This document shows positions 11,225 to 24,635 of a stretch of DNA of 64,000 nt, piece by piece; positions within the stretch are counted from its first letter, which is position 1; every line of letters starts with the position of its first letter. Where the stretch lies: NCBI GenBank assembly GCA_021521415.1, contig JAIQDT010005019.1, positions 124,001 through 188,000 of the forward strand, given 5' to 3'. Source of the DNA: Bidens hawaiensis. Its lineage: Eukaryota > Streptophyta > Magnoliopsida > Asterales > Asteraceae. Both the position numbers and the translations under genes were made by a program. The notes under the pieces were generated by a model. That model ran no database searches. It worked only from the letters and a program-made list of their open reading frames with translations, and was not told the DNA's origin.

Positions 11225-13320
11225 AAAGATGTTTTAACTCTCTTTATAATTTAAGGATGGAGAAGAAAATAGGAAAGGGGATGTGAGCATGCTTATTAGT
11301 TATTGGTTTATAATTGTAGATTATGGTTAGTTTTGTAAGAGGTGGATTGAAGAATTAAAATACGGTAGATTATTGTCCAGCTTATTGTCCTATTCATTTG
11401 GAGTGCGGGTAAAGGTATCATATTTTTTCCTTATTTAATCATTCGAATAAACGATACAATTATTTTATAAAAAAATGCATAATTGAAACGAGTGTCAGTT
11501 TTAACATTTTGTGGTATGTAATGTATTTTTCAATTTTGAAACATGCATAGTCACCAAGTGTTTGCTATAGTCATCTTTTTAGTTACGATCATAACTCGTG
11601 AACAAGTCATTTGAATATTTGTCCTTTTCTGGAGCATTTGCTCTCAATTATTGGCTTGAGAGAACAAAGTACGTAAAGCATATCTATAAGCATCAAGTGA
11701 TTTTTATCCGTAAAGGTATCATAGGTTTCTTACAAATGGATTGTATTATGGTTAAGAAATTAGATACTTTTTTATCTTTTCAAATTATTAAATTTGAATG
11801 AATCATATCATACATTTAGTTATGTAACTTATACATTATTTATACAAACTAGAAAGAATATGTTGGTAATTAGCATGGGATAAAGGAAACGAAATAAATT
11901 AAATTAAAGCATGAAATTTTGGAATTTTGGGCATGAGTCAATGATGTTTAAAAAGGACAAGGATTTGTTGGCTCAACCCCAATAACTCATTTTGTACCAA
12001 ATCGACTTTAATAATTTTATTTCTTCTTTTTCCCCTAAACTAGTCTTTATCTAACCAACTAATCATGTACATAAAGGACTCCAATAAAAAAAAACACACA
12101 TACATACTCATTTGACTATATGACATTGTTGAAGGAATAAAATAAAATAGGTTCAAATGAATGAAACTTCTCTTGTTCATAATTCTTATAATAATCATAA
12201 ATTATACAACTCTATAAGATGGATTTTTATAAGTGAATACATGTTTATGGAGAGCTTATACTGTTTGATTTTGTATAAATCTTATGGTTCATTAATTATC
12301 CAATTTCACTCTAGATCTCACAATCCCCACATGATCTCTTTCCCTTGACGTTCTTTTACTCTAGATCTCGGCATCCATCTAGACTAAATTACACGAGTGG
12401 TCCATGTGGTATGTATGCTTTAGATTTGTTCCCAACTCTTAATGAATTACGAATTTGACTGAAAGTTGGTAACATGTTTTGTCTCAAACATGAATTAAGG
12501 GTTAAAGTGGATGTTACAAATATGAAAGAACCATTTATCCATACTATTAGAAAACAATAGCCACAAATGGATAATAATAAAGTGATTGTGAGTAGATGAG
12601 AGAGAAATATAATAATAAAGGTATAAAATATATTATTCAATTGAACGGGAGAGGGAATATGCAATGATTTTTAGTGTTATTATGATATAGATGGATATAC
12701 GGTAGTGAATGGGCTAGGAATGCTCTTACATTAACCACCAATCCGATTATGTTCTCTACCACCAATGATAAAACGAAGATAACGTCAATCAATGATTATT
12801 ACAAATTCATATATATAATCACTATCTCTTAAATTAACCCACAAATAATAAGATGTTTAGTAATACCAACATCAAATAACCTTCTTTTTTACACCTAAAG
12901 ACCTTATTTAAACGGGGGGAGTTTTGAGTTCAAATTTCATCGGTGACAAATATGAGTTCCAATTTGGGCCATGAGATTTTCTCATTTATGGTGGGTTTTC
13001 CCCTGATGATGGTCTCCTATTCTGAGGTTGTCAAGAAATGAAAATGATCGGTTGGGCTATTAACACGTCAGTGATCCAAATAACCTTTAAAAATATATAA
13101 CCATTTTTTAAGACTATAAAACACTTGGTTGTATATGTATATGGTGCTTCTAATGCTTAAATCAGGTCAAATCACAGGCTACTCCATTGATCATAGTCTC
13201 AGAGAGAATGTAAACGAACAAAAAAAGTGGACCCAATTTTGACTTTATAAACTGTCCCAATTTAAAGTAACACTGAACCACAACCAATCAATGTCTAACC
13301 CTTTTAACCAAAACAATCCA
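11225..13320. other. Intergenic DNA upstream of the receptor kinase, no gene identified
   Basis: No supported coding region. At 12383-12480 there is a short stretch resembling the ends of the MULE-like elements at 21.2 and 22.8 kb. At 12900-13020 there is a possible old SINE piece (GAGTTCAAATTTC, B-box-like). Neither has definable borders. Confidence 0.4.
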
Positions 13321-13527
13321 TACTCACTCCTCTTCCTTCTTCCTCCTCCTCAACCTTCAACTGCTGCAATAATAGTTGACCTTCAACCCGAGTCTAAAAA
13401 ACCCATTTAACTCTCAACCTTCTTCCATTAATGCTTCCTCTGACACCTCAACTCCCTCCAACTTCCCAAAGCCTTACACGTAAACCATAATAATAATATA
13501 TACATGCACCGTTTTCATTTCATCACC

Positions 13528-13593
13528 TTCTTTTATAACTTTATTATATATACATTATATATATTCTTCCATAAACCTATAATCCCATAAACC
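13528..13593 (+). promoter_or_regulatory. Candidate TATA region and leader of the GSO-like gene
   Basis: TATA-like words occur at about 13531 (TTTTATAAC) and 13545 (TTATATATAC) before the ATG at 13594. The upstream 13330-13460 is pyrimidine-rich (CTCCTCTTCCTTCTTCC), common in plant 5' regions. The start site cannot be fixed from sequence alone. Confidence 0.35.
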
Positions 13594-16500
13594 ATGTCGC
13601 AGTTTCTTACATATTTCATTGCTTTTGTTATAATATTATTATTCGTGCACGTTGAGTGTGGTAACTTAGACTCGGCAACGAGTTTAAAACTTCTGTTACA
13701 AGTGAAACAAGCATTTACCGACGACCCACAAAATGTTTTACAAGACTGGTCTCAGAAGAACCGGGTTTACTGCAACTGGACCGGTGTCACCTGCGCCGGA
13801 AAGCTGTCTCAAGTGGTCGGACTTAATCTCTCCGGTTCCTCTCTATCCGGCTCAATCTCACCGTCCATTTCACTTTTAACAAACCTGCTCCATATTGATC
13901 TTTCATCCAATCAGCTTGTGGGTCCCATCCCTCCTAATATCTCTACTCTAACCAACTTGTCCTCTCTTGTCCTTTTTTCCAACCAACTTTCCGGTCACAT
14001 TCCGGTTGACCTTGGTAAGCTTACCGCACTTCGGGTTCTCCGTATAGGCGATAACCGACTCACCGGGCCCATCCCGCCTTCGCTCGGGGAGTTACAAAAC
14101 TTGGAGGTGCTCGGTTTGGCCTCGTGTTATCTCTCCGGGCCCATCCCGCCACAACTCGGTAAACTCACCCGGCTCGAGAAACTGGTTATAGAAGATAACG
14201 AATTGACCGGGCCCATCCCGCCTGATATCGGGAACTGCTCGAGCCTCGTTTCGTTTACCGCAGCGGTTAATAACCTTAACGGGTCAATCCCGGATGAACT
14301 ATGTGGTCTTAAAAGCCTCCAAACTTTAAATTTGGCTAATAATAGTTTGTCCGGGGCGATACCGAGTAGGATCGGTGAGTTGAGTCAGCTGGAGTATATG
14401 AATCTGCTTGGGAATCAGCTTGAAGGGAAGATTCCGGTTTCTGTTACGGAACTAGAAAATCTATGGAATCTTGATTTGTCATCAAATAAGTTAACTGGTG
14501 AGGTTCCAGGAGAATTGGGGAACATGGGTCAGTTGCTTTACCTCGTACTGTCAAACAACAGTCTTTCTGGTACGATTCCTAAAACCATATGTTCTAACAG
14601 TAACACAACATTGGAGCATCTGATGATTTCACAGAACTCGTTATCTGGTGAAATACCTAAAGAATTAGGAGACTGTGTGTCGTTGAAGCAGCTCGATTTG
14701 TCAAATAATACACTCAACGGGTCGATTCCGATCGAGCTTTTTAGTTTAACCGGTTTGACGGATATTGTGCTCAATAACAATACGTTAACTGGTTCGATTC
14801 CTCCTGCGATTGGGAACCTCAGCAGTTTGGAGACATTAACATTGTTTCAAAACGAGTTGAGCGGTGAACTACCGAAAGAAATCGGGAGGCTTCAGAATCT
14901 TCAGATTCTGTATTTGTATGAGAATCAGTTAACTGGAAAGATCCCGTTGGAGATCGGGAACTGCTCGGGCTTACAAATGATTGATTTCTACGGGAATCAT
15001 TTTAGCGGGGAGATCCCGGATACCGTTGGAAGACTCGGCCAGTTAAGCCTTGTTCACCTGAGACAAAACGACCTCTCGGGCGAGATTCCAGCGACTTTAG
15101 GGAAATGCAGCCAGCTCACAATCATAGACCTGGCGGACAACCTTCTCAGCGGTGGGATTCCAGCGACATTCGGGTACCTGAGGTCGTTAGGGCAGTTAAT
15201 GCTCTACAATAATTCTCTACAAGGCAATCTCCCCAAAGAGCTAACAAACATTGCCAATTTAACGAGAATAAACTTCTCGAATAACAAACTGAATGGTAGC
15301 ATTGATCCGTTGTGCAGCTCGGGCTCGTTTCTCTCATTTGATGTTACCAACAACGAGTTTGATGGCGAGATTCCGGCCCGGCTCGGGAACTCACCGTCTC
15401 TTCAGAGGTTAAGGCTCGGAAGAAACAGGTTCACTGGGAAGATCCCGTCCGCTCTTGGGAGAATAAGGGAATTGTCATTATTGGATTTGTCGAGTAATTT
15501 GTTAACCGGTCCTTTGCCAAAAGAGGTCTCAAATTGCACCGGATTAACTCATATTGATCTCAATAATAACCTTCTTTCGGGCTCAATCCCCTCTTGGCTC
15601 GGGGACTTGCCATTATTGGGTGAGTTAAAGCTGTCGTTTAATAAGTTTACGGGCTCGCTTCCGTTAAACTTATTCAACTGTTCAACGCTTTTAGTGCTTT
15701 CACTCGATGCCAATTCGATCAGCGGTAACCTCCCTAAAGAAATCAGCAAGCTTTCATCTATCAATGTTTTCAGGTTGAACAAGAATCAACTCTCAGGGCA
15801 GATCCCAGAAACTATCGGGAAGTTGAGCAAAGTGTATGAGATTCAGCTATCGAGCAACAATTTCAGCGGTGAGATCCCGAGTCAAATCGGTCAACTCAAG
15901 AATCTTCAGAGTGTTTTAGACCTTAGTTACAATAATCTGACTGGCAGCATCCCGGTATCCATCGGGACATTATCAAAGCTCGAGGTGTTAGACCTTTCTC
16001 ATAACGCGTTAACAGGCCCCATTCCACGAGAACTCAGTCAGATGAGTAGTTTGGGCAGGCTTAATCTCTCTTACAACAATCTTGAAGGGAAATTAGATGA
16101 TGGGTACTCGGATTTACCGGTTGACTCGTTTGTCGGGAATCTTGGTCTTTGTGGGCCTCCTCTTGATCGTTGTCGAGACTCCAAAAAACGGGGACGAAAT
16201 GGGCTGAGTCAAGGATCAGTTATTGCAATCTCAGCTGTATCTACCATAGCTACAATTGGAATGATGTTTCTCATGGCCCTCTTATTTTCCAGAAGAAAGA
16301 GGTCAGGCTTTGTAAGAGCCGAAGACGGGTCAAGCACCGATTATTCTTCAACGCTTTCATCCCGAGCACAAAGACGGCCGCTCTTTTTCAAACGGGGTTC
16401 AGCCCGAAGTGATTTCAGATGGGAAGACATAATGGAAGCTACAAACAATCTAAGTGACAAGTACATAATCGGGTCCGGTGGGTCGGGAACAGTTTACCGA

Positions 16501-17441
16501 GCAGAACTTCTAACCGGTGAGATAGTCGCCATTAAACGAATACCATGGAAAGATGACATGTTTCTTGATAAAAGCTTTGCACGAGAAGTGAATACAATTG
16601 GTCGGATCAAACACACACGGTTAGTGAAGTTACTCGGGTACTGTAGCAACAAGGGGGCAGGGTCGAACCTGTTGATATACGAGTACATGGATAACGGGAG
16701 TGTGTACGATTGGTTGCACCAAGAACCAGAAAACATCAAGAAAAAGAAAACCCTTGATTGGGAAGCTAGGCTAAAGGTTGCGCTTGGATTAGCCCAAGGT
16801 GTCGAGTACCTTCACCATGATTGTGTGCCAAAGATCATTCATCGGGATATCAAGTCGGCAAATATTCTTCTGGATATAAATATGGAAGCGCATTTGGGTG
16901 ATTTCGGGCTAGCAAAAGCCATCACCGAGTATCACGACTCGTTGACTAGCAACTCTAATATGTGGTTCGCTGGGTCGTACGGCTACATCGCTCCAGGTAC
17001 ACATTCAATGATATAAAACAAATGAATTTTATGTATGTCATTAACTCATAAAACTGTGTGTTTGAAACAGAATATGCGTATTCATTTAAGCCGACTGAGA
17101 AGAGTGATATATATAGTATGGGGATTGTGTTGATGGAATTGGTTACCGGGAGGATGCCGACAGATGGAGATTTTGGTGAAAATGTGGATATGGTGAGATG
17201 GATCGAGTCACGTATTGAAATGCAAGGACTAGAGCGCGAAGAACTGATAGATCCGGGGCTAAAACCATTATTACCTCATGAAGAAACTGCTGCTTTTCAA
17301 GTTCTTGAAATTGGGCTTCAATGTGCCAAAACCATTCCGGCTGAAAGACCGTCTGCTAGACATGTGTGTGATCGTCTCAGGCATGTAATGAAAGATGCAT
17401 CGTCAAATGCTGAGAAGATGAGACAAGATCCATATGCATAG
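13594..17441 (+). CDS. LRR receptor-like Ser/Thr kinase, GSO1/GSO2 (GASSHO) type, subfamily XI-like
   Basis: Two exons, 13594-16996 and 17071-17441, give 1,257 residues, matching the roughly 1,250 of GSO1/GSO2. The 74-bp intron (GT at 16997, AG at 17070) splits the Glu codon of the APE motif; reading straight through would stop early. Residues 1-23 are a signal peptide, then an LRR N-cap, about 30 LRRs with many NxS/T sites, and a transmembrane segment near 875-900. In the kinase, the glycine loop is IGSGGSG (959-965), Lys981 lies in VAIK, HRD is 1083-1085 and DFG is 1103-1105, so the core is complete. Known GSO receptors sit in the plasma membrane, bind sulfated CIF peptides and control Casparian-strip and embryo-cuticle integrity; the same role here is inference. 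No lesions seen. It could be another close subfamily XI receptor. Confidence 0.9.
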
Positions 17442-19355
17442 CTAAAGATGTATCTAAGATTCTAAGATCCATATTGTTTGACTTAAATCATTTTTCAGCA
17501 ATATAACTTTGTGACTCGTGTATTAGAAGCTGCAGCTTTTCATGAATATCGTTATATAAAAGATCCGATAGTCCGAGATATATTAATTTATTGTTGTACA
17601 GTCACATACGCATCAAGAGCATAAGATTTGAAACAGTCTTACAAAAAGTAGGGAATTAAGTTGAACAGAAGAATGTCGTGAATTACATGAAAATTTGAAT
17701 GAAACTGCATTCTCTAGACACTGGATTGCAACTTGTCTTTATTGTGTTGTTACTCGTCATCTTCATCTGCATTTTAAAGTTCAAAATAAACCATGTTTAC
17801 AATTATGATAGTAACAGTAATCAGATAAGAGTGAGAATTGAGAAGCTAAAAACCAAAGAGTACAGGTTAATCTCACTTTTAATGTTCATAGTACCACACT
17901 ACCACCAGATTCCACTTATTTTCAACTATATTTCCTCAGTGTCCCTATAGTTATAAGTTAACCCTAAAAATAACTGTTGACATACAAATAAAATGAATAT
18001 TGTGCCTTTAACATGATGATGCCTTCGTTTTGGAATTTCGATCATCTCTGAGCTTTTAGGAACCTTTTGCTCAGTCTACGGACAGCATGTTTTGAAAAAG
18101 ATTTTGTGCGTCTTTCCATAAGATAAAAGATTTAATACAAATTCTACAATCTGCATTAGTGGTTTCTATGGGTGGCAATTAGAGAATGGGTTGATTTGGG
18201 CAATACTAAATTGTATGTGCGTTTATTTAGGACATCTCAAATTAGTCAATTGGTCAAAACGGGCAATATTGTAACACACTTAAAAAGGGTCCAAATGGGT
18301 TAACAACACCCATGACCATTGTTTGTCTCTGCTACTTGTTGTCGCTGGCACTCCATCTACACCGCCGCCACTCCACCAGCACCGCAACTGCCGCCGCCAT
18401 GGTCATTCCACCACCAATACCGTTGCCATATTCAAAGAAAACATTCAGTTTCTGATGTTCACACTTTGAAAGTGAGTTTTGGCCCTTAACCCAAACCCGC
18501 TGGAAGACCTAGCGGTTCATAAGATAGGTTAGATAGTAATCCTTGTGCTTTATAGTTTGACAGCTAGGCATGTTAGTCAAAAAGAAGCTTTTATACCAGG
18601 CTTTAATAATCAGACCTGATTTGAAGGCATAGCCATGTGGACCGACGAACAGTTAACAATCTGCACAAGATAATATCTTAGCCACATTTGCTATCTTGGG
18701 TTGACCCAAAGGAAAAAAGAAAAGTCCTTTTCTAAGAAGTTATTTTGATTGGTTAATTAACAATCTTTGTAAGATAACGTTGAGATTAATAATGATCTAC
18801 AAGTTTCCTCAACTCTTTCAGTCTGTCGTGTTAAAAAGCATTTCGATATTTGATCATTGTTCAAAGAATCTTATTTAACAGTTTGCACAAGTCGAATGCT
18901 GTCTTTCTCTGAGATAGAGGGTGAGTGGGAGTGGTCGGTGAAGTGTTAGCAAATTATTTGCAAAACTAGCAACTCAGAGGCCAACAATTTACAAATGATT
19001 TTGAATACATGCTTTAATCAATTAACCAAACTCCCAAACGTGCCTGTCAGCAAGTTTGCACCTATACAAAAACCCCTATGAATAATCATCTAAGTTATCG
19101 GCTTATTGGTACATGTTTGCTTTCTACATCTGTTTCTATAATCTTGTCACCAAAGAGCTAAATACATATTATATATCATAAGAAGCATGATAAATGACAA
19201 CTTAAAAACTACGTTTGTGCATTACATTTCCAAAATTGAATGCAGAAAGGAAACAATAATCATATTACGAATTACAAAGATATGGTGTAATTAAACATAT
19301 ACTAGTTGGTAATCAGATATTTAATTTAGAATTAGAATTAGGGGTTAGGTTAGGG
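17442..19355. other. Intergenic DNA, no gene identified
   Basis: Contains the 3' flank of the receptor kinase. An 83-codon ORF at 17699-17950 has hydrophobic stretches but no recognisable family. The segment 18350-18420 is CCG/CCA-rich low complexity. A GGGTGGCAATTAG motif at 18171 resembles a hAT-type MITE end, but I could not find its partner. Confidence 0.4.
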
Positions 19356-19558
19356 TTAATAATACATACCGAAGTAACGGCGTTCATTACCCAGAACATG
19401 CTCCCACGGATCTGTAGGAAGTAACAAATTCAATTAACAAGGACAATAATAAAGAGAGATAGATTACGGCGCATGTATGGGAGTTTGCGGAGGGCGTTGG
19501 AATACATCTGGATGCCCAAACCCAGTAGTGCTCCGATCATCGTCGCTGACGCCGGCAT
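19356..19558 (-). pseudogene. Shortened copy of a small mitochondrial complex I subunit gene
   Basis: Exon 1 (19558-19468) encodes MPASATMIGALLGLGIQMYS and continues to LRKLPYMR; exon 2 (19411-19356) reads on as HPWEHVLG, then NERRYF, then a short tail and TAA. The intron (19467-19412) has GT and AG but is only 56 bp. From memory this matches a plant complex I-associated protein of about 70-80 residues (probably the B15/NDUFB4-like subunit). In that family roughly 30 residues separate HPWEHV..G from NERRY; here they are missing in frame, leaving about 48 residues. The missing part joins the membrane-proximal start to the acidic C-terminus, so function is doubtful. It is either a deletion pseudogene or a shortened paralogue. 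Confidence 0.6.
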
Positions 19559-19564
19559 CTTTCC

Positions 19565-20458
19565 GTTATGTTCTACCTCTCGGTTTACAATGTATTTAGT
19601 TTACCACTTACTTTTGTCAAAAACCCCCTCTAATATTTAAAAACATCCAAAGGAACCTCGACACAAAAATAGAAAGAAAAAAAGTTTTATTGGATTTAAT
19701 AATCCCAAGTTTGACCTATTGGGCGCAACCAAGCCCAACTTAATACATAATTTTGTACAGTGCCAACTTTCAACTTATGTTCCTCCAACAATCCCGCACC
19801 AACTAAAAGCTAACATTGTTAGTTTTTTTTATTATATGGCGTGCTTATATGACAAAAAAGAGTGACTTGGCTACTTGCGTGGATGATTACATCATAAAAG
19901 AATGTTTTTTAATTTTTAATAATAATAAAAAAACATTTAATAAATAATCAAAATGCAATTTAACAATATATTTATCGGACATTATTAATACAAAGTCATT
20001 GTACAATACAGTTTACAACAATTTAAAATAAATCAATTAGTTGATTAGTTAACATTATTTGTTGTGTTTCTTTGAGACTATAGTAGTTTTTTTAAATCGT
20101 AACAAAAAAATACTGTTATATATAAAAGTTTACATGCATGTGACTAGCCAAAATGGCCGCATGCCTTAAAGGCTTATTTAATTCTCTCGACAAGCAAAAC
20201 ATCTTCGGTTTTGTAGTTCGAGTATCCATTGACGTAAAATCAATTGGTTAAAAATTGGTGTCTTTAAAATGAAAAGCATGAGATTATCGATGTAAGACAC
20301 AACTTATAATACAATGGAGTTTTTTCAAGTGGTATTAGTTAAATATGAAGAAACGTACATCTTCTGTAGTGGATGTGATAACCCTATGATATTTTATTGG
20401 CCTCGTAGTCTCATAACAACTTAAGACAAAACTTATGGATGTTGTCACCTCGCAATTG
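19565..20458. other. Intergenic DNA, no gene identified
   Basis: AT-rich, probably including the 5' flank of the shortened complex I gene (minus strand). No coding region or element border could be supported. Confidence 0.4.
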
Positions 20459-20466
20459 TACGGGAC

Positions 20467-21129
20467 TAGGGGTGTGCATGTAACCGTAAAAACCGATTCA
20501 AAACCGAAAAACCAAACCGAATAAGAAACCGGCGGTTCGGTTTTGAGTTTTATTAAAATCGCAATATTGGTTTTGGTGCAATTTTGTGTTTTGTGAATAA
20601 CCAAAAAACCGAACCGAAATAACCAAAAAACTGAAAAAACTGTAATAACTGAACCTAACCGTAATCATTATAACCAAACCGACCTTATATAACTATTGTT
20701 TAATTCTTCATGTAATTAATAATAATAATAATAATAAACAAACCATATTACTCTATTGATTTAATTGTGCATCGTTTATGTTGAATTACTTTTTAATTGA
20801 ATCGTCTATGTTTTATTCACTTGAATAATTTTTTTTATATTTAACGTTTGCTATTGAATTTATGACATTTTATTTATATTTTGAATGTAGGCATCCCTTT
20901 TAACTCTTAATATTCTATGCACAAATAAACAATACTTTGTTAATCATTATTTCTTTTTTTAAATATTAAGTCCAATTCAATATCTTGGGTTAAAACATTT
21001 TTGGTCCAAAATACGAGTAGAAAAACCGAATTCAAAACCGAAAACCAAACGGTTTTGAAAAACCGAATATTTGGTTTTCGGTTCGGCTTTAGCCCAAAAC
21101 TGCACCAAACCGCACCATGCCCGCTCCTA
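20467..21129. mobile_element. hAT-type MITE of the AACCGAACC family, copy 2
   Basis: Left end TAGGGGTGTGCATG, right end (opposite strand) TAGGAGCGGGCATGG. The 8-bp flanks are TACGGGAC (20459-20466) and TATGGGAC (21130-21137), 7 of 8 identical, fitting hAT. Subterminal zones are packed with AACCGAA and GGTTTTCGG words in opposing orientation. It is 663 bp, close to the 647 bp of the copy at 10.6 kb, and clearly the same kind of element. Non-coding. Confidence 0.8.
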
Positions 21130-21223
21130 TATGGGACATTGAAATGGCAATTACGTAAAAATCCCTAAAAGATTAAAATTCTTGAAGCATTAAAAACATA
21201 CATCATGATGTTTATTATAAATA

Positions 21224-21548
21224 CAGTAAAGTTCTAAATCATCCCCGTGTTTTGGTTAATTATGCGACTTTCGTCCAATTTTTTTTTTCGTATAACTGGA
21301 CCATCAAGGTTTCCCATTTCTTGTCAATAACGTCCAAATCGTCAACTCCATTTAATTCCATTGTTAAGTCAAAGGTAAAACTGACTATTCACTAAGGTAT
21401 GCAAGGTCATTTTAATCTTTTGCATAAAAGATTATATTAAAATTGACAACAAGTGGGAAACCTTGATGGTCTAGTTGAAAATATGTAACATTATGAACGA
21501 AAGTCGCATAATTGATCAAACCTCAAGGACGATTTTGGCATTTTACTC
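21224..21548. mobile_element. MULE-type inverted-repeat MITE
   Basis: The arms are inverted copies: the left has AATTATGCGACTTTCGT and ACCATCAAGGTTTCCCA, and both recur reversed near 21450-21530. The right end reads GAGTAAAATGCCAAAATCGTCC on the minus strand, closely matching the ends of the larger element at 22818-26034. The flanking 9 bp agree only partly (TTATAAATA versus TTATAATAT), so the TSD is not secure. Confidence 0.6.
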
Positions 21549-21607
21549 TTATAATATCAAGAAAACTAGACCTATGTGGTACAATCTATTTAGTAAATAC
21601 TTTAAAA

Positions 21608-21608
<1 letters not shown>

Positions 21609-21652
<44 letters not shown>
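21609..21652. repeat. (TA)n microsatellite
   Basis: About 43 bp of uninterrupted TA dinucleotides. Short IYIYIY reading frames here are artefacts of the repeat. Confidence 0.95.
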
Positions 21653-21654
<2 letters not shown>

Positions 21655-21659
21655 TTTAA

Positions 21660-22808
21660 TAAAAATCAACCACGTCCACTTATCAAAACTTTGCACATTG
21701 TTTATATGATCGCAGTTTGCAATATTGATTTAAATATCATCGATATAAATTGACAATCTATTAAAGGCATAATTTTGAAATGAAAAACTTGAACATGGAT
21801 AAATTATTTCTCAAATGGAAGGTTGAGTGTGTTTGTATTTATCAAAATTGTCACTCTAAAGTTCACTAAATTGGCAGTATACATTGATGATCTAAACATC
21901 ATTGAGAGAAAACTATCGAACTTCTAGTGAGAGATTTTGAAAGACCTTTGACACAACGTAATTATACTTCGACTTAGAGTTCGAGGATACGTATAATTGT
22001 ATATCTACTCATTAGTCAAACTACATTAAGATGTTAACACATTTTAAGCACAAAATTCATTCACTACGCATAGTCATGATTGCATAATCGCTAAACATAC
22101 ACAATTCTTACCATCCCATAAAAACTTCAAAGACTTATTTGGTCCAAAAGTGCATCAGTAAAACGTGATCATTGCACTAATATATCAAAAATGATATTGC
22201 GACTCCTAGACTCTTAGTACATGTGCACATGGAATATAGTTTAAACCCAACACGCATATAATGAAAACTAGAGTAAAACACATATTTCAACATATTTGAT
22301 ATATCAATCGGACATAATTTTTATGTCTCATTTAAAATGAAAATGATAAGTCTCGTATAGTTTGGATTTAATATGATGGGTAATTGGGTATGTATATATT
22401 ATATAAACATAAAAGATGACCTCAATTTGGCTACAAATTCGCATACATTGACACAACAATTACTTTGAGGTCGATAATATGAACTAAACAACAACAATAT
22501 AAAATGAAGGCAAACTTACATCAATATGTTGGCAACCAAGTTCAGTGACAGATACAAGATGTATGCTAAGAAGTATCAATTCATAAATATTGAAGTAGGA
22601 GCCGACAGTTATCTTTGAATACAATGTAACTTACTTAATGCGTATAAGAAAAAACTACGCCAAAGATGAAGTCAAATCACTCATCATAGAAGATCAGATT
22701 GCACATATTGAAAGACGTGAATTTATTTGAGGAATTAAGGTGGGAGCATTATACACGTTCCACTATTTTTCCAATTGACTTAAGTTTTATCTCACTAGGT
22801 TTTGTTAG
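21660..22808. other. Intergenic DNA, no gene identified
   Basis: AT-rich with frequent stops in all frames. No domain, RNA gene or element border seen. Confidence 0.45.
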
Positions 22809-23739
22809 TAAGGTTTTAAATAAAGTGTCAAAATCATCCATGTGGTTTGATAAGTTATGTGAGTTTCATCCAAAAAGTTTATTTTGTGCAACTGGAATAT
22901 CGAGGTTTACTTTCTATTGTCAATTACCTCCAAATAGCCAACTTAGTTAGAATTTTAACGTTAAGTGCTTTTCAGTTTATTTATTATTTTATTATATTTT
23001 ACCACCACACCCCCATCAAACCCAGTTCATCAATTCATTATCTACTGTAACATCCTGCTTTCGGAAAAGAATTAATAAAATAAATTTTGTTTATTTAATA
23101 GTGTGTTGTTAATCGGTTTAGATAAATAAACTAATAGAAGGTGGGCTTGGACATATAAAGATGGAATGAAGGATGCAATGAGCCTTAGGTCCATGGGCTT
23201 AAGGGAGTATAAATACCCCTTAAACCCTAATCATTACCATTTCCATCAATCTCTACACCATAGCCTACACCTTCAAAACACACACAAACACCCTCCTATA
23301 TCCTGAGCTTGATAGTGCTAGAACGTCATGACCAACACAACCTACATTAAGACTAGATCGTGTTCGTAAAACGACTCGTTTAAGGTACGTTCATTAACGA
23401 TAATTTGTTTGACTCGTTTAGGATTACTAGATCTGTATACAAATGGTAAAAACGAATTAAACGTAATGAATCTTGTTGAAATTTGATAACAACTGTTGGG
23501 TTAATTAATCAAGGGTTTAGCCGTAGCTATATATCGACCAAATACACCTTTTAAACTCGATGTTTGGATGTTTGGTTGATTGGGGTTTGTAGGCGCTAGG
23601 TTTGCGAGTCTAATGATACATATGTCGTGTTATTACATCGTGAATCGAGGGTTAATTGCAAATCCAGTATCTGTTGACTAGCATTGTTCTTCGCGATTTT
23701 GACTTTGACCCCAGAGTCAAAGATTTGGATAAGAGTTGA

Positions 23740-24065
23740 TGCTCATTCGTTATGATTGAACGAATCGCTGGTCATTCGTTAAGCAATCATAACGAATGAG
23801 AATGCAGGTGTGACGAATGATCCCTCATTCGTGATTCGTTCATTTGTCATGAGAAGACAACTAATGGAGCCATTCGTTATAGTTGCTCCTGTAATGAATG
23901 AGCCCTTCATTCATCTCAAAGAAAGCACGAATAGCCTACTCATTCGTTATACATTCATTCGTCCTGATGAGATAACAAATAGATCCATTCGTCATAAATG
24001 AGATAGCGAATGAGGCTTAACCAGAGAACCATTCATCATAACGAATGGGATAGCAAATGAGGCTC
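23740..24065. repeat. Array of CATTCGTT/AACGAATG words in solo LTR copy A
   Basis: At least a dozen occurrences of CATTCGTT, CATTCGTC, AACGAATG or close variants in both orientations within about 325 bp, often paired so that they could fold into short hairpins (for example CATTCGTTA facing TAACGAATG). The words are irregularly spaced rather than a simple tandem repeat. Confidence 0.8.
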
Positions 24066-24635
24066 AACCAGAGACCATTCGTTATAAAGAGTAAGCTAGC
24101 AAATAAAATAATAAATTAAGAATTCTAATTAAATTGTGTTAAGGCAGTTAATGGACCCTGCTAGGAGTTGCCTCCCCTAGACCCTGTTGCCAGGGGTGCT
24201 GCCCCCGGACCCCCGTAGCTAGGGGTTACCATAACTTAGAAGTATGATATAGTTAATTGACACATATAATTGTCATACAGTTAGCCGTGCTCAATTAAAG
24301 AAGAGGATTACTATTAACTCTGAAAGGAACCAAGTTCAGGTGAGTTTCTAACCCCATTTCCTTGTTACGTTTTCGGGGCTGTGTGCATACTCAATGTGAA
24401 TGTTAATACACTTACCTTAAGTGGTAAGTGTATGTCATAATGATAGATGTGATAGTTATAATTATGTTATGAATGAATGCTTGTCGGTACGTGAACCATC
24501 TTCGGATATTGCACGTATTGTCAAGGGAGGTAACGTGTAGTAAGTATGGAATGAGTATGTAAAGGAAAGTATGTATGAAGGTTATAATTATAAAGACAAT
24601 GAAAGGTAAAGTATGGATATATGGAAGAAAGGGAA

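Noticed and set aside
14538..16739. Minus-strand ORFs of 63-81 codons
   Set aside because: Antisense to LRR and kinase coding sequence of the GSO-like gene.
21475..21753. ORFs with IYIYIY runs here and at 60.2-60.4 kb
   Set aside because: Produced by TA microsatellites.
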